Source: Streptomyces sp. QL37
GTDB taxonomy: Bacteria > Actinomycetota > Actinomycetes > Streptomycetales > Streptomycetaceae
Assembly: GCF_002941025.1 (NCBI RefSeq)
Contig: NZ_PTJS01000001.1
Coordinates: forward strand, 7,693,678 to 7,757,677
Length of the DNA stretch: 64,000 bases
Direction: 5' to 3'
This document shows, in pieces, positions 43,048 through 50,424 of this stretch; positions within the stretch are counted from its first letter, which is position 1, and each line of letters opens with the position of its first letter. A program made the translations under genes and the position numbers. A model generated the notes under the pieces. It was not told the DNA's origin. It worked only from the letters and a program-made list of their open reading frames with translations, and searched no databases.

Positions 43048-44193
43048 TCAGGCGTTCCGGGCGGACGGGAAGGCGGTCACGGATGCGTCCGGCGAGCCGG
43101 CGAGCGCCCGGCCGGGCGGGGCCAGACCGGACCAGAGGTAGTCGAGGTCCACCGGGGCGGACGTGGCCGAGGGTCCCAGCGACGACCTGACACGGGTGTC
43201 GTCGAACCGCCTCCGGTGGGCGAGGTAGGCCGTCATGCCCGGGTAGAAGTCCAGCAGCGCCTCCAGCGCCGACGCGGCGTCCGGCTTGGTGGCGACCAGT
43301 TCGATCGAGAGCGGGACGAGCTGTTCCAGCAAGGTCACGACCGTGGGTACGGGCACGTCGCGATCATGGACGACGTGGTACGTGTCGACCCCTCCCGAGG
43401 GCGTCCGGCCGGCCAGCCGCACCATCACCTCAGCCGCGTGCTCCACCTGCAACAGGTTCAGGTGGCCGTGCGGGTGCCCCACCGTACGGACGCGTGGCCG
43501 GCCGGGGCCGTGAGGGTCCGCGGCACCGCGCGCGTCACGCAGGATCCGCTCGATGACCAGCAGCGGATGCGAGGGCAGCTCGGGGTGCGGCGGCATGTCG
43601 GAGACCAGGATGCTCGGCCGCAGGACCAGCGCCGGGCGGCGGTGCTCCCTGCACCACGTGTGGACGAGCAGCTCCGCCTCGTACTTGGAGCGTTCGTAGG
43701 CGTTCTCGAAGCCACAGGCATCGTCCAGCTCGTCCTCGTACGCCACCCCCTCACGCCGTGCCCCGGCCACGAAGGCCGTGCTCACGTGGTGGACCACGGG
43801 TCGCCGGCTGCCCGCGGCGGCCAGCTCCAGCAGGTGCCGGGTCCCTTCGACATTGGTCCGGCGCAGTTCGGGGAGGTCGCCCTCCAGGTTGATGCTGCCC
43901 GCACTGTGCCAGATCGCGTCGATGCCGTCGGCCAGCTCCTGGAACGCCCGCGTGGACAATCCCAGCCGGGGCTGGGCGAGATCAATGTCCACCACCCGCA
44001 ACCGGGCGGGGAGCCCGGAGGTGAACGCCTCGGTGGCGCCGGTCAGTTCGAAGAACCGGGTGATGCGGTGCAGAGCGTCTCCCGACCCCGCGTGGGCCAG
44101 GACCGTGAGCGACCGGTTCGTGTCGAGCAGGCGGCGCAACAGGCGCAGTCCGAGGAATCCGGTGGCGCCGGTGAGGGCGACATGCACGACCAT
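43048..44193 (-). CDS. Extended SDR, thioester-reductase-like (acyl chain release)
   Basis: 381 aa from ATG 44193; GGAG lies very close, so GTG 44187 is also possible. The N-terminal Rossmann motif is VALTGATGFLGLRLLRRLL. Catalytic residues are visible as Ser138 (HHVSTAF), Tyr166 and Lys170 (YERSKYE). Spacing and the substrate-side sequence match the NAD-binding-4 / thioester reductase group that releases thioester-bound acyl chains as aldehydes or alcohols; the protein is free-standing rather than fused to a carrier. It is first in the synthase operon, 33 bp ahead of pfaD, paralleling the reductase of heterocyst glycolipid clusters. An alternative is an epimerase-like tailoring enzyme. Confidence 0.8.
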   Translation of the reverse strand: MVVHVALTGATGFLGLRLLRRLLDTNRSLTVLAHAGSGDALHRITRFFELTGATEAFTSGLPARLRVVDIDLAQPRLGLSTRAFQELADGIDAIWHSAGSINLEGDLPELRRTNVEGTRHLLELAAAGSRRPVVHHVSTAFVAGARREGVAYEDELDDACGFENAYERSKYEAELLVHTWCREHRRPALVLRPSILVSDMPPHPELPSHPLLVIERILRDARGAADPHGPGRPRVRTVGHPHGHLNLLQVEHAAEVMVRLAGRTPSGGVDTYHVVHDRDVPVPTVVTLLEQLVPLSIELVATKPDAASALEALLDFYPGMTAYLAHRRRFDDTRVRSSLGPSATSAPVDLDYLWSGLAPPGRALAGSPDASVTAFPSARNA

Positions 44194-44962
44194 GGCTCCA
44201 AGGCTTCGAAAGGGACTGGCCCGCGACCGGGCGGGGACGGGCTGCCGCTGCTGCGGCGACGGGAGCGGAACGGGACGCCCGGCCGTCCCACGGTGCGGAG
44301 CGTCACCCGGCGGCCGTGGTGCGAGCGGCTCGATCCGTCCGGCCGGTCCGGTGCGGCGAGTACCCGCCGGTCCCCCCGACGCCCCCAGCGTCGCCGGGGG
44401 CTTCTCGGGCCCCTCCCCGGGGCCAGATGATCTCCAGCGGCACGCCACACGATGTCAGACAGCGGGCCGGGCGGAAGCCTCGATCCGACCTGCTCACCCG
44501 AACGAAGTACGCCGCGTCGTGACGGGCCGACCTGCACCGACCGGCGGAATCCCGTCGCAGGCCGGGGCGTCGGGACGCTCGGGGGTGATGCCACAGAGCC
44601 GGAGGCGGGCGGAGCCCCGTCCCCCCTTCGAGGGATCTTGCGGACGGTGTTCCGGGACGGCCTTCCTGGGTGCGTCCGCGCCGCCGGCGGCGGGGTGCGG
44701 GCGGCAGCAGGCCAGTCACCGCAAGGTGGACGGGCTGCTCGTGGGTCCGGAGGCGGATGTGGCGGTCCACGGCGGACGGTGGCGACGGGATTCCGGTGCC
44801 GGCCGGCGCCACCGCGGGCGGTGGTCATCCTGAGTGGTCGGGCGGGTGCGGCCGGGCTGCCCGGCCCGGTGCCCGGCCTGCCGGCCGGTCCGCCGCGCTC
44901 CGCCCGTCCCCTCTTCCCGTCGGCCCGCCCGCCGTTGGCACGAACAGGAGCCCTGAAGCCCC
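44194..44962. other. Divergent intergenic region of the lipid cluster
   Basis: This 769-bp gap between the reductase and acyltransferase genes is the largest in the window. I see no protein-like frame, tRNA, operator palindrome or strong promoter hexamers. It should hold the promoters of both directions. Confidence 0.4.
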
Positions 44963-46321
44963 ATGACCGTCTCCGATCAGCCCGACCGGTCCACCCGGTC
45001 CGCCCCGTCGGACACGTCCGTCCGGCCCGGTCGGTCCGTTCCCTCGCCCCGCCACCCGACCCACTCCGTCGACCGCGCCTTCCTCAACCTGGAACGGCGC
45101 CGGCCCGACGTCCGTTGGGACGCCGGTGGCGTCGCGTACCTCAGCGGTCCGCCCCCGGCCCTGTCGGACCTCCGCGCGTATGTCGGCTTCCGCCTGGGCG
45201 AACTGCCCCTTCTCACCAGCCGTGTCGAGGGCGGGCGGCGGCTCCGGTGGCAGCCGGACGCCGACTTCTCCGTCGACCGGCACGTGCACGAGGTGGTCGC
45301 CGACGGCCCCGACGGGTGGGACGCCGCCCTGCACACCGCGCTCAACGCCCCCTTCGCGCCCGGCGCGTACTGGGGGGTCTGGCTGGTCCACGGTCACGCA
45401 CCCGACGCGTACGCGGTGTGCTACCGCTTCCGCCACGCCTGCCAGGACGGTTCGGCCGCCGCCATGACCTTCCGGACGATGCTGGGAGGGGGAGAGCTCT
45501 CGGCCCGCCCGGTGCCGGGCAGGAGCCGGGGGACCGGGGTGCCACGGCGGGTGGGTGCGGCCGTCGGGCTGGCCACGAAGTTCGTGGCCGGCTCCCTCGT
45601 CGGCCGACGACACCGCCCCGGGGTCGCCTTCGTCCCCTCAGGGGAGCAACGGCTGTGGCGGGGCCGCGTACCGGTGGACACCCTCCGCCGGATCGGTACG
45701 GCGCGCGGCGGATCGGCCCATGACGTACATCTTGCCGCGCTCGCCGGGGCGTTGTCGGTCTGGTCGGACCGCTCCGGCGTACCGCTCCCACGGGTGACGG
45801 CCGTGCTGCCCGTTGACGCGCGCCGCAGCGACGAGGACCAGACGTGGGGGAACCGCTGCTTCGCCCTGCCGCTGGAGCTGCCCGTGCGGGCCGCCTCACG
45901 GCGCCCGGACGGGTCGCGGGACGGGGAGGCGTCCCTGCGGCGACTGGACGACGTCATGACGACGACCCGGAAGCTGCGGGGCGAGGCGTGGCGGCAGGCC
46001 ATTCAGGACCTGGTCCGCTTCATGCCGGGACGCCCCACCGACTGGTACCTGCGAAGGGTGCTCTCCCCGCGCGTCACCAACGTCATGGCGACCTCCATGC
46101 CGCTCGCCGACAAGGGGAGCCTGGGGGAGACGCAGGTGACCGGCACCGCACTGCTGCCCCTGCTCGTGCCCGGGCACCTCTTCGGGGTGGGGCTGTCGTT
46201 CTTCGGCGACTGGGCCGAGGTGTCCTTCGTCGCCGACCGCGCCCTTCCGATGGGCGAACTGCTGCCGGAGCTTTGGGAGCAGGCCGTGGGGGAGCTGGAG
46301 GAGAGCTCGGCGCCCGCGTGA
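44963..46321 (+). CDS. WS/DGAT-like acyltransferase (wax ester synthase / condensation-type fold)
   Basis: 452 aa from ATG 44963; AGGAG lies 13 nt upstream. After a disordered 35-residue start, the fold matches wax ester synthase / diacylglycerol acyltransferases: SVDRAFLNLERRRP, WQPDADFSVDRHVHEV, and the active-site region FRHACQDGSAA with His158, Asp162 and Gly163. The usual HHxxxDG has Arg instead of the first His, but the catalytic second His is kept. The C-terminal half has VTAVLPVDARR, WGNRCFALPLELPV and VTNVMATSMPL. Such enzymes esterify an alcohol with an acyl-CoA or acyl carrier. Next to a thioester reductase this suggests ester formation with the reduced chain, an inference. Confidence 0.78.
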   Translation: MTVSDQPDRSTRSAPSDTSVRPGRSVPSPRHPTHSVDRAFLNLERRRPDVRWDAGGVAYLSGPPPALSDLRAYVGFRLGELPLLTSRVEGGRRLRWQPDADFSVDRHVHEVVADGPDGWDAALHTALNAPFAPGAYWGVWLVHGHAPDAYAVCYRFRHACQDGSAAAMTFRTMLGGGELSARPVPGRSRGTGVPRRVGAAVGLATKFVAGSLVGRRHRPGVAFVPSGEQRLWRGRVPVDTLRRIGTARGGSAHDVHLAALAGALSVWSDRSGVPLPRVTAVLPVDARRSDEDQTWGNRCFALPLELPVRAASRRPDGSRDGEASLRRLDDVMTTTRKLRGEAWRQAIQDLVRFMPGRPTDWYLRRVLSPRVTNVMATSMPLADKGSLGETQVTGTALLPLLVPGHLFGVGLSFFGDWAEVSFVADRALPMGELLPELWEQAVGELEESSAPA

Positions 46322-46352
46322 GCACGGTTGCCGGGCCCTCGGACGGCGGGGA

Positions 46353-47735
46353 TCAGGCGGCGTCGGCCGCCGGAGCGGGTCCGGCCACCCCGGGCAGCGG
46401 CAGGAGAGCACCGCGTGCTCGGCGCCTGCCCGCCCGGAGTTCCCGGCGGAGGGCTCTTCGGTAGGAGCGGACGTCGATCTCGATGCCGTGACGGTAGGTG
46501 GACACGTATGTCTTGTCATGGCGGCGCCGTTCACGGGCGATCGCCCGCTCCATGTCCGCCGGTGAGGGAAGGGCGACCTTCCCCTCCATCAGGTCGGTGA
46601 TCCATTCCGCCTGCGGTTCGAGCAACGGGAAGGCCGCACCGGCGGGTTGGGCGAGTCCCATGAAGTAGAGCCCGGGGAGCCGCGGCGCAACCGTGCGCAG
46701 ATAGAGCTCCGTGCGGCCGGCCGGGGCGGCGAAGACGGAGGGCTCCAGGAAGGGGAAGGAGATCGAGTAACCGGTGGCGTACACCACGGCGTCCACGGGT
46801 TCGTGGCTGCCGTCCGTGAAGGCCGCCGTCTCCCGGCCGAAGGAGCTGACGCCGGGCTTGGGGGTCACCGCGCCCCGGGCCAGCTGGACGAGGAGTTCGT
46901 CCGAGGTGGAGGGGTGGGCGGCGAGCGGGCCCCGGACAGGTCGGGGGAGCCCGTAGTGGGCCGGGGCGCCACGGGTGAGCCGCAGGAGGAGCGCCATCGC
47001 CGGCCCCTTGAGGGGCAGCGGAAGGCGGGACAGCGGGCTCCACACCAGGTGGTCCGCCGGCCGGCCGAGCAGCATCTTGGGGAACACATGTGCCGTGTCG
47101 CGTGCGGAGAGGTACGTACGCGCGGCCGTACGGGAGATCTCCGCCGCGATCTCGCACGCGGAGTTGCCCATGCCGATCACCAGCACCCGCAGCCCGGCGT
47201 ACGGCTCGGGGGAGCGGTAGTCGTGCGAGTGCACAGCGGGCCCCTCGAACCCCTCGGCCCCGGGGACGGCCGGGTCGGGGAGACGGGGGTCCCAGTGGTG
47301 ACCGTTGGCCACCACCACCTCGGTGTAACGCCGCGTCTCCGCCTCCGCGTCCGTGCCCCCGCGGCGCCGGTGGGAGACCTCCCAGCCGCCGTCGTCCAGG
47401 GACCGCACCGAGGTGACCTCGGTACCGGGCGTGATGTGGCGGTGCAGGCCGAAGGACGTCGCGTAGTCCTCCAGGTAGGCGAGGACCTTGCTGTGGTGCG
47501 GAAAGACCGGATAGGTCTCCGGCATGGCCAGCGAGGAGAAGGACATGCTCTCCTTCGAGATGTTCGCGTGCAACGACGCGTACACCCCCGACATGCCGTT
47601 GTCGTTGCCGTACCGCCAGAGCCCGCCGATCTTCGAACCGGCCTCGAAGCAGTCGAACGGAACGTTCCGTGAGGCGAGGACCTTGCTCGCCGCCAGGCCG
47701 GACGGCCCCGCACCGATCACGCACGTTCTCCGCAT
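46353..47735 (-). CDS. Flavin-containing monooxygenase
   Basis: 460 aa from ATG 47735; upstream in-frame sequence is not protein-like. FAD motif CVIGAGPSGLAASKVL at residues 4-20, then FDCFEAGSKIGGLWRY. The FMO signature appears as HSHDYRSPEPYAG, and the NADPH motif is VLVIGMGNSACEIAAEIS. The second ATG-type motif is VVYATGYSISFPFLE. Class B monooxygenases of this kind oxygenate N or S atoms or insert oxygen next to a ketone (Baeyer-Villiger). It converges with the acyltransferase gene 31 bp away and may tailor the product, but membership in the cluster is only positional. Confidence 0.87.
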   Translation of the reverse strand: MRRTCVIGAGPSGLAASKVLASRNVPFDCFEAGSKIGGLWRYGNDNGMSGVYASLHANISKESMSFSSLAMPETYPVFPHHSKVLAYLEDYATSFGLHRHITPGTEVTSVRSLDDGGWEVSHRRRGGTDAEAETRRYTEVVVANGHHWDPRLPDPAVPGAEGFEGPAVHSHDYRSPEPYAGLRVLVIGMGNSACEIAAEISRTAARTYLSARDTAHVFPKMLLGRPADHLVWSPLSRLPLPLKGPAMALLLRLTRGAPAHYGLPRPVRGPLAAHPSTSDELLVQLARGAVTPKPGVSSFGRETAAFTDGSHEPVDAVVYATGYSISFPFLEPSVFAAPAGRTELYLRTVAPRLPGLYFMGLAQPAGAAFPLLEPQAEWITDLMEGKVALPSPADMERAIARERRRHDKTYVSTYRHGIEIDVRSYRRALRRELRAGRRRARGALLPLPGVAGPAPAADAA

Positions 47736-48105
47736 GGCTGACCGACCTTCCCTCGGGTGGACGTGACTGCGCCGGAACGCGCGTGCACGGGACCGCACGA
47801 GGGTGGGCGTGGTCCGTCGGGCCGGCCCGGACGACGGTGCCCGGCCGTGCACCCCGGCCCCGGTCACGCTAGTCGTCCCAGCCCGCTCGGGGCCCGTGCG
47901 CGGCGGTGAACCCGTCGCACGCGTGACATGTCGTGCAACGCGTTGACGCCCACGTGTCTCCGGCGCCGTTTCCGCTGCCTGGTCCGCTCGTTGACCACGA
48001 GCGGACCGGTCGAGCCGCCGAGGGCCGGCCGGACGAACTCGCCGACTGGAAGACGCGGACCGGTTCCGCGGCCATCGGGAAGACCTGGCACGACGGAGCA
48101 GCGCG
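47736..48105. other. Divergent intergenic region between monooxygenase and ABC exporter genes
   Basis: No gene in 370 bp. An 8-bp palindrome GACATGTC (47925-47932) lies 10 bp before a TTGACG (47943-47948) that could be a -35 for the ABC genes, but the -10 is poor. Confidence 0.35.
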
Positions 48106-48720
48106 ATGGACGTCAGAGATGTGCACCACTCCTACCGGAAGCACGCCGTTCTGCGGGGCGTCGACCTTCGGCTGCGGCCCGGCACGCTCGCCGGGATCGT
48201 CGGGGAGAACGGCGCCGGCAAGACGACTCTGCTGAAGGCCCTCGCCGGTGAACTCAGGCCGGACCGGGGGTCGGTGCACCATGCCGGCAGGTTCGGTTAC
48301 TGCCCGCAGACCGTGGTCCTCGACGACTCCTTCACCGTCCGCCAGCACCTCGACTTCTTCCGGAGCGCGTTCGGGCTCCGGGACCTGCGACGGGCCGGAG
48401 AGGTGATGGAGACCCTGGCCTTCACCGAGTACCTCGACCGGCGTGCCGGGCAACTCAGCGGCGGCTCGCGGCAGAAGCTGAACCTCACCCTTGCGTTGAT
48501 GCACGATCCGGACGTGCTGCTGCTGGACGAGCCCTACCAGGGCTTCGACTGGGAGACGTATCTGCGCTTCTGGGAGCTGGCGACGAGTCTGCGCGACGCC
48601 GGACGCTCGGTGCTCGTCGTCTCGCATCTCGCGTACGACATCGGCCGGCTGGACGTGCTGTGGCGCCTGGACGGCGGGCGCCTCACCCTTCAGGAACCGC
48701 GTGCGGAGGCGACGGCATGA
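48106..48720 (+). CDS. ABC-2 exporter ATP-binding protein
   Basis: 204 aa, short for the family but complete. ATG 48106 follows GACGGAGCAG. Walker A is GENGAGKTT (33-41), the Q-loop GYCPQ, the signature LSGGSRQKLN, and Walker B VLLLDEPYQGFD, followed by the H-loop VVSHLAYD. It overlaps the permease gene by 4 nt. Small ATPases of this sort pair with ABC-2 type membrane proteins to export lipids, antibiotics or peptides, so it could export the product of the neighbouring lipid cluster. Confidence 0.92.
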   Translation: MDVRDVHHSYRKHAVLRGVDLRLRPGTLAGIVGENGAGKTTLLKALAGELRPDRGSVHHAGRFGYCPQTVVLDDSFTVRQHLDFFRSAFGLRDLRRAGEVMETLAFTEYLDRRAGQLSGGSRQKLNLTLALMHDPDVLLLDEPYQGFDWETYLRFWELATSLRDAGRSVLVVSHLAYDIGRLDVLWRLDGGRLTLQEPRAEATA

Positions 48721-49574
48721 GGCGGCACTGGTCCCTCTTCACCACGGCGTCCAAGTACGCGTTGATCGGGCATGCCCGCAACCGGTTCGCGATGCTGCTG
48801 GTGGTCGCGTACATCCCGGTGTGGATCGGCCTCGCCTATGTGACCATCCCCGACGAGCCAGCGCCGTTCCGGCTGCGGGCCACGGGCGAGATCCTGTCCC
48901 CGCCGGGGAACCACCTCACCCAGATCACCGGTGCGCTGAACGCGGTCACCCTGATCGCCGGGTTCATGATGTTCGCCGCCACCTTCACGGGCGGTGCGTT
49001 CGACCGCCGCCTGGCCATGGCGGGATACCCGAGATATCACCTCGTCCTCGCCAAGCTCTCCGCGCTCACGCTGGTCTGTGCCGCCGTCGCCGCGTACGCC
49101 ACGGCAGCCGCCGGGTTCGCCTGGGCACCTCGCCAGCCCCTCATGCTCGCCGCCGCCCTGTTCTGCGCCGCCCTGACCTACGGCGCCTTCGGAGTGGTCT
49201 TCGGATCGGTGCTCCGTCGCGAGGTGGAGGGCATGTTCGCCATTCTGATGATCAGCATCCTCGACGTCGCCCTCCAGAACCCCCTCTCCAGCTCGGGGTC
49301 GGACAGCGCCGTCGTGCGCTTCCTGCCGACGTACGGAGCCGTGCAGGCGAGCATGTCCGCGGCCTTCTCCGACGCGTCGGTGCATGAGGGCCTCCTGATC
49401 CAGGTCCTCTGGCTCACCGGCGCCGCGTTCGCCGGTTTCCTGGTCTTCCGCCGCCGCACCCGCGACGCCCTTCCACCGGGCAGGCCCGGTGTTCCGGCTC
49501 CCTCCGGGCCCACACCGGCCGAAGGAGCCCAAGGGCCCGCGCCCACAACGGCCGTGACCAAGGGAAGCCGTTGA
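48717..49574 (+). CDS. ABC-2 type exporter membrane protein
   Basis: 285 aa from ATG 48717 (ATGA overlap with the ATPase stop). Six membrane segments are visible (MLLVVAYIPVWIGLAYV; NAVTLIAGFMMFAATF; LSALTLVCAAVAAYATAAAGF; MLAAALFCAALTYGAFGVVFGSVL; FAILMISILDVALQNPL; LIQVLWLTGAAFAGFLVF) and a Pro-rich cytoplasmic tail. The arrangement is ABC-2. I do not recognise the substrate class. Confidence 0.85.
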   Translation: MRRHWSLFTTASKYALIGHARNRFAMLLVVAYIPVWIGLAYVTIPDEPAPFRLRATGEILSPPGNHLTQITGALNAVTLIAGFMMFAATFTGGAFDRRLAMAGYPRYHLVLAKLSALTLVCAAVAAYATAAAGFAWAPRQPLMLAAALFCAALTYGAFGVVFGSVLRREVEGMFAILMISILDVALQNPLSSSGSDSAVVRFLPTYGAVQASMSAAFSDASVHEGLLIQVLWLTGAAFAGFLVFRRRTRDALPPGRPGVPAPSGPTPAEGAQGPAPTTAVTKGSR

Positions 49575-49645
49575 TCGTTCTGTAGCCGCGGGCGCTGACG
49601 CGGTGCCCGGACCGACACGTTCTTCGTGCAAGGAGCACCACCCTC

Positions 49646-50167
49646 ATGACCCTTTCGCGCACCGTCCGGCGCACCGTCCTCACCGCAGCTGTCCTGTCCG
49701 TCTCCGCCCTGGCCGTCCCCTCACCCGCACAGGCCGCCCCGCTGCCCCCGGCCTGTCAGGAGGCGCTGCTCGAAACCCTCGACAAGTTCCCCGTGGTCGA
49801 CTTCACGGTCCCCGACAAGGCACAGAACACGATGCTGGCCGAGGTCCTGGGGCTGAGCGAGGCCGACCAGGCGGTCCTCACCGAGGCGGCCTGCGCGGCC
49901 TGGAACACCTGGGCGACCCAGAACGGTCAGGCGGTCGCCGCGGACCTGGACACCCGCTACCGGAACGCGGCGGGACCCGTGTGCAACAAGTTCGCCAAGT
50001 CCTCCCTGGCGACCATCAAGAAGTACGCCCCGAATGTGCCCGCCGCGACCCGGGAGCTGGAGAAGCTGGCCAAGAAGGTCTGGAAGAACTCCATGGAGAA
50101 GCTGGCCGCGGAGGCCACCAACGCCGACTGCCGTACCGCCTACACAGGGGCGAAGGCCGGCTGGTAG
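49646..50167 (+). CDS. Small secreted protein with four cysteines, function unknown
   Basis: 173 aa from ATG 49646, with AAGGAG upstream. A clear Sec signal peptide (RRTVLTAAVLSVSALAVPSPAQA) ends at the AQA-AP site, about residue 31. The mature part is about 140 aa, mostly helical in pattern, with four cysteines (PPACQEA, AACAAW, GPVCNKF, ADCRTAY) that could make two disulfides, and a Lys-rich C-terminal third. I recognise no family. It lies 71 bp after the ABC exporter and is followed by a terminator, so it may be cotranscribed with the exporter or stand alone. Confidence 0.75.
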   Translation: MTLSRTVRRTVLTAAVLSVSALAVPSPAQAAPLPPACQEALLETLDKFPVVDFTVPDKAQNTMLAEVLGLSEADQAVLTEAACAAWNTWATQNGQAVAADLDTRYRNAAGPVCNKFAKSSLATIKKYAPNVPAATRELEKLAKKVWKNSMEKLAAEATNADCRTAYTGAKAGW

Positions 50168-50244
50168 CGGAACCGGGCGGCGAGGCCGGCCCGCGCCCAG
50201 GGGGCGACGCGTGTGCGACAGGCCGCACCGTGCGGTGTTCCGGA

Positions 50245-50286
50245 CACGGCGAAGCCCCGCCGCACTCCTGGCGGGGTCTCGCCGTG
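50245..50286 (+). terminator. Terminator after the small secreted protein gene
   Basis: A long, nearly perfect hairpin from CACGGCGA...GCCCCGCC to GGCGGGG...TCGCCGTG with an 8-nt loop and one small internal mismatch, 78 bp past the stop. Confidence 0.78.
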
Positions 50287-50424
50287 CGAGGCGCGGGAGC
50301 GGTCCGGGACTCCTTGTTCGTCACCCGCTTTGCTCTGCCGTACCGCCCTGCGGTTAGTTTGGGTGCAGGACAGGCAGGCGGGCCCGTGGCGGCGAGGTGC
50401 ACGGGGGACGGGAGGTCGGGAAGA

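Noticed and set aside
44303..44966. Genes in the gap between the SDR and acyltransferase
   Set aside because: Several frames are open on both strands but all are Arg/Pro/Ser-rich with no ribosome sites or recognisable folds.
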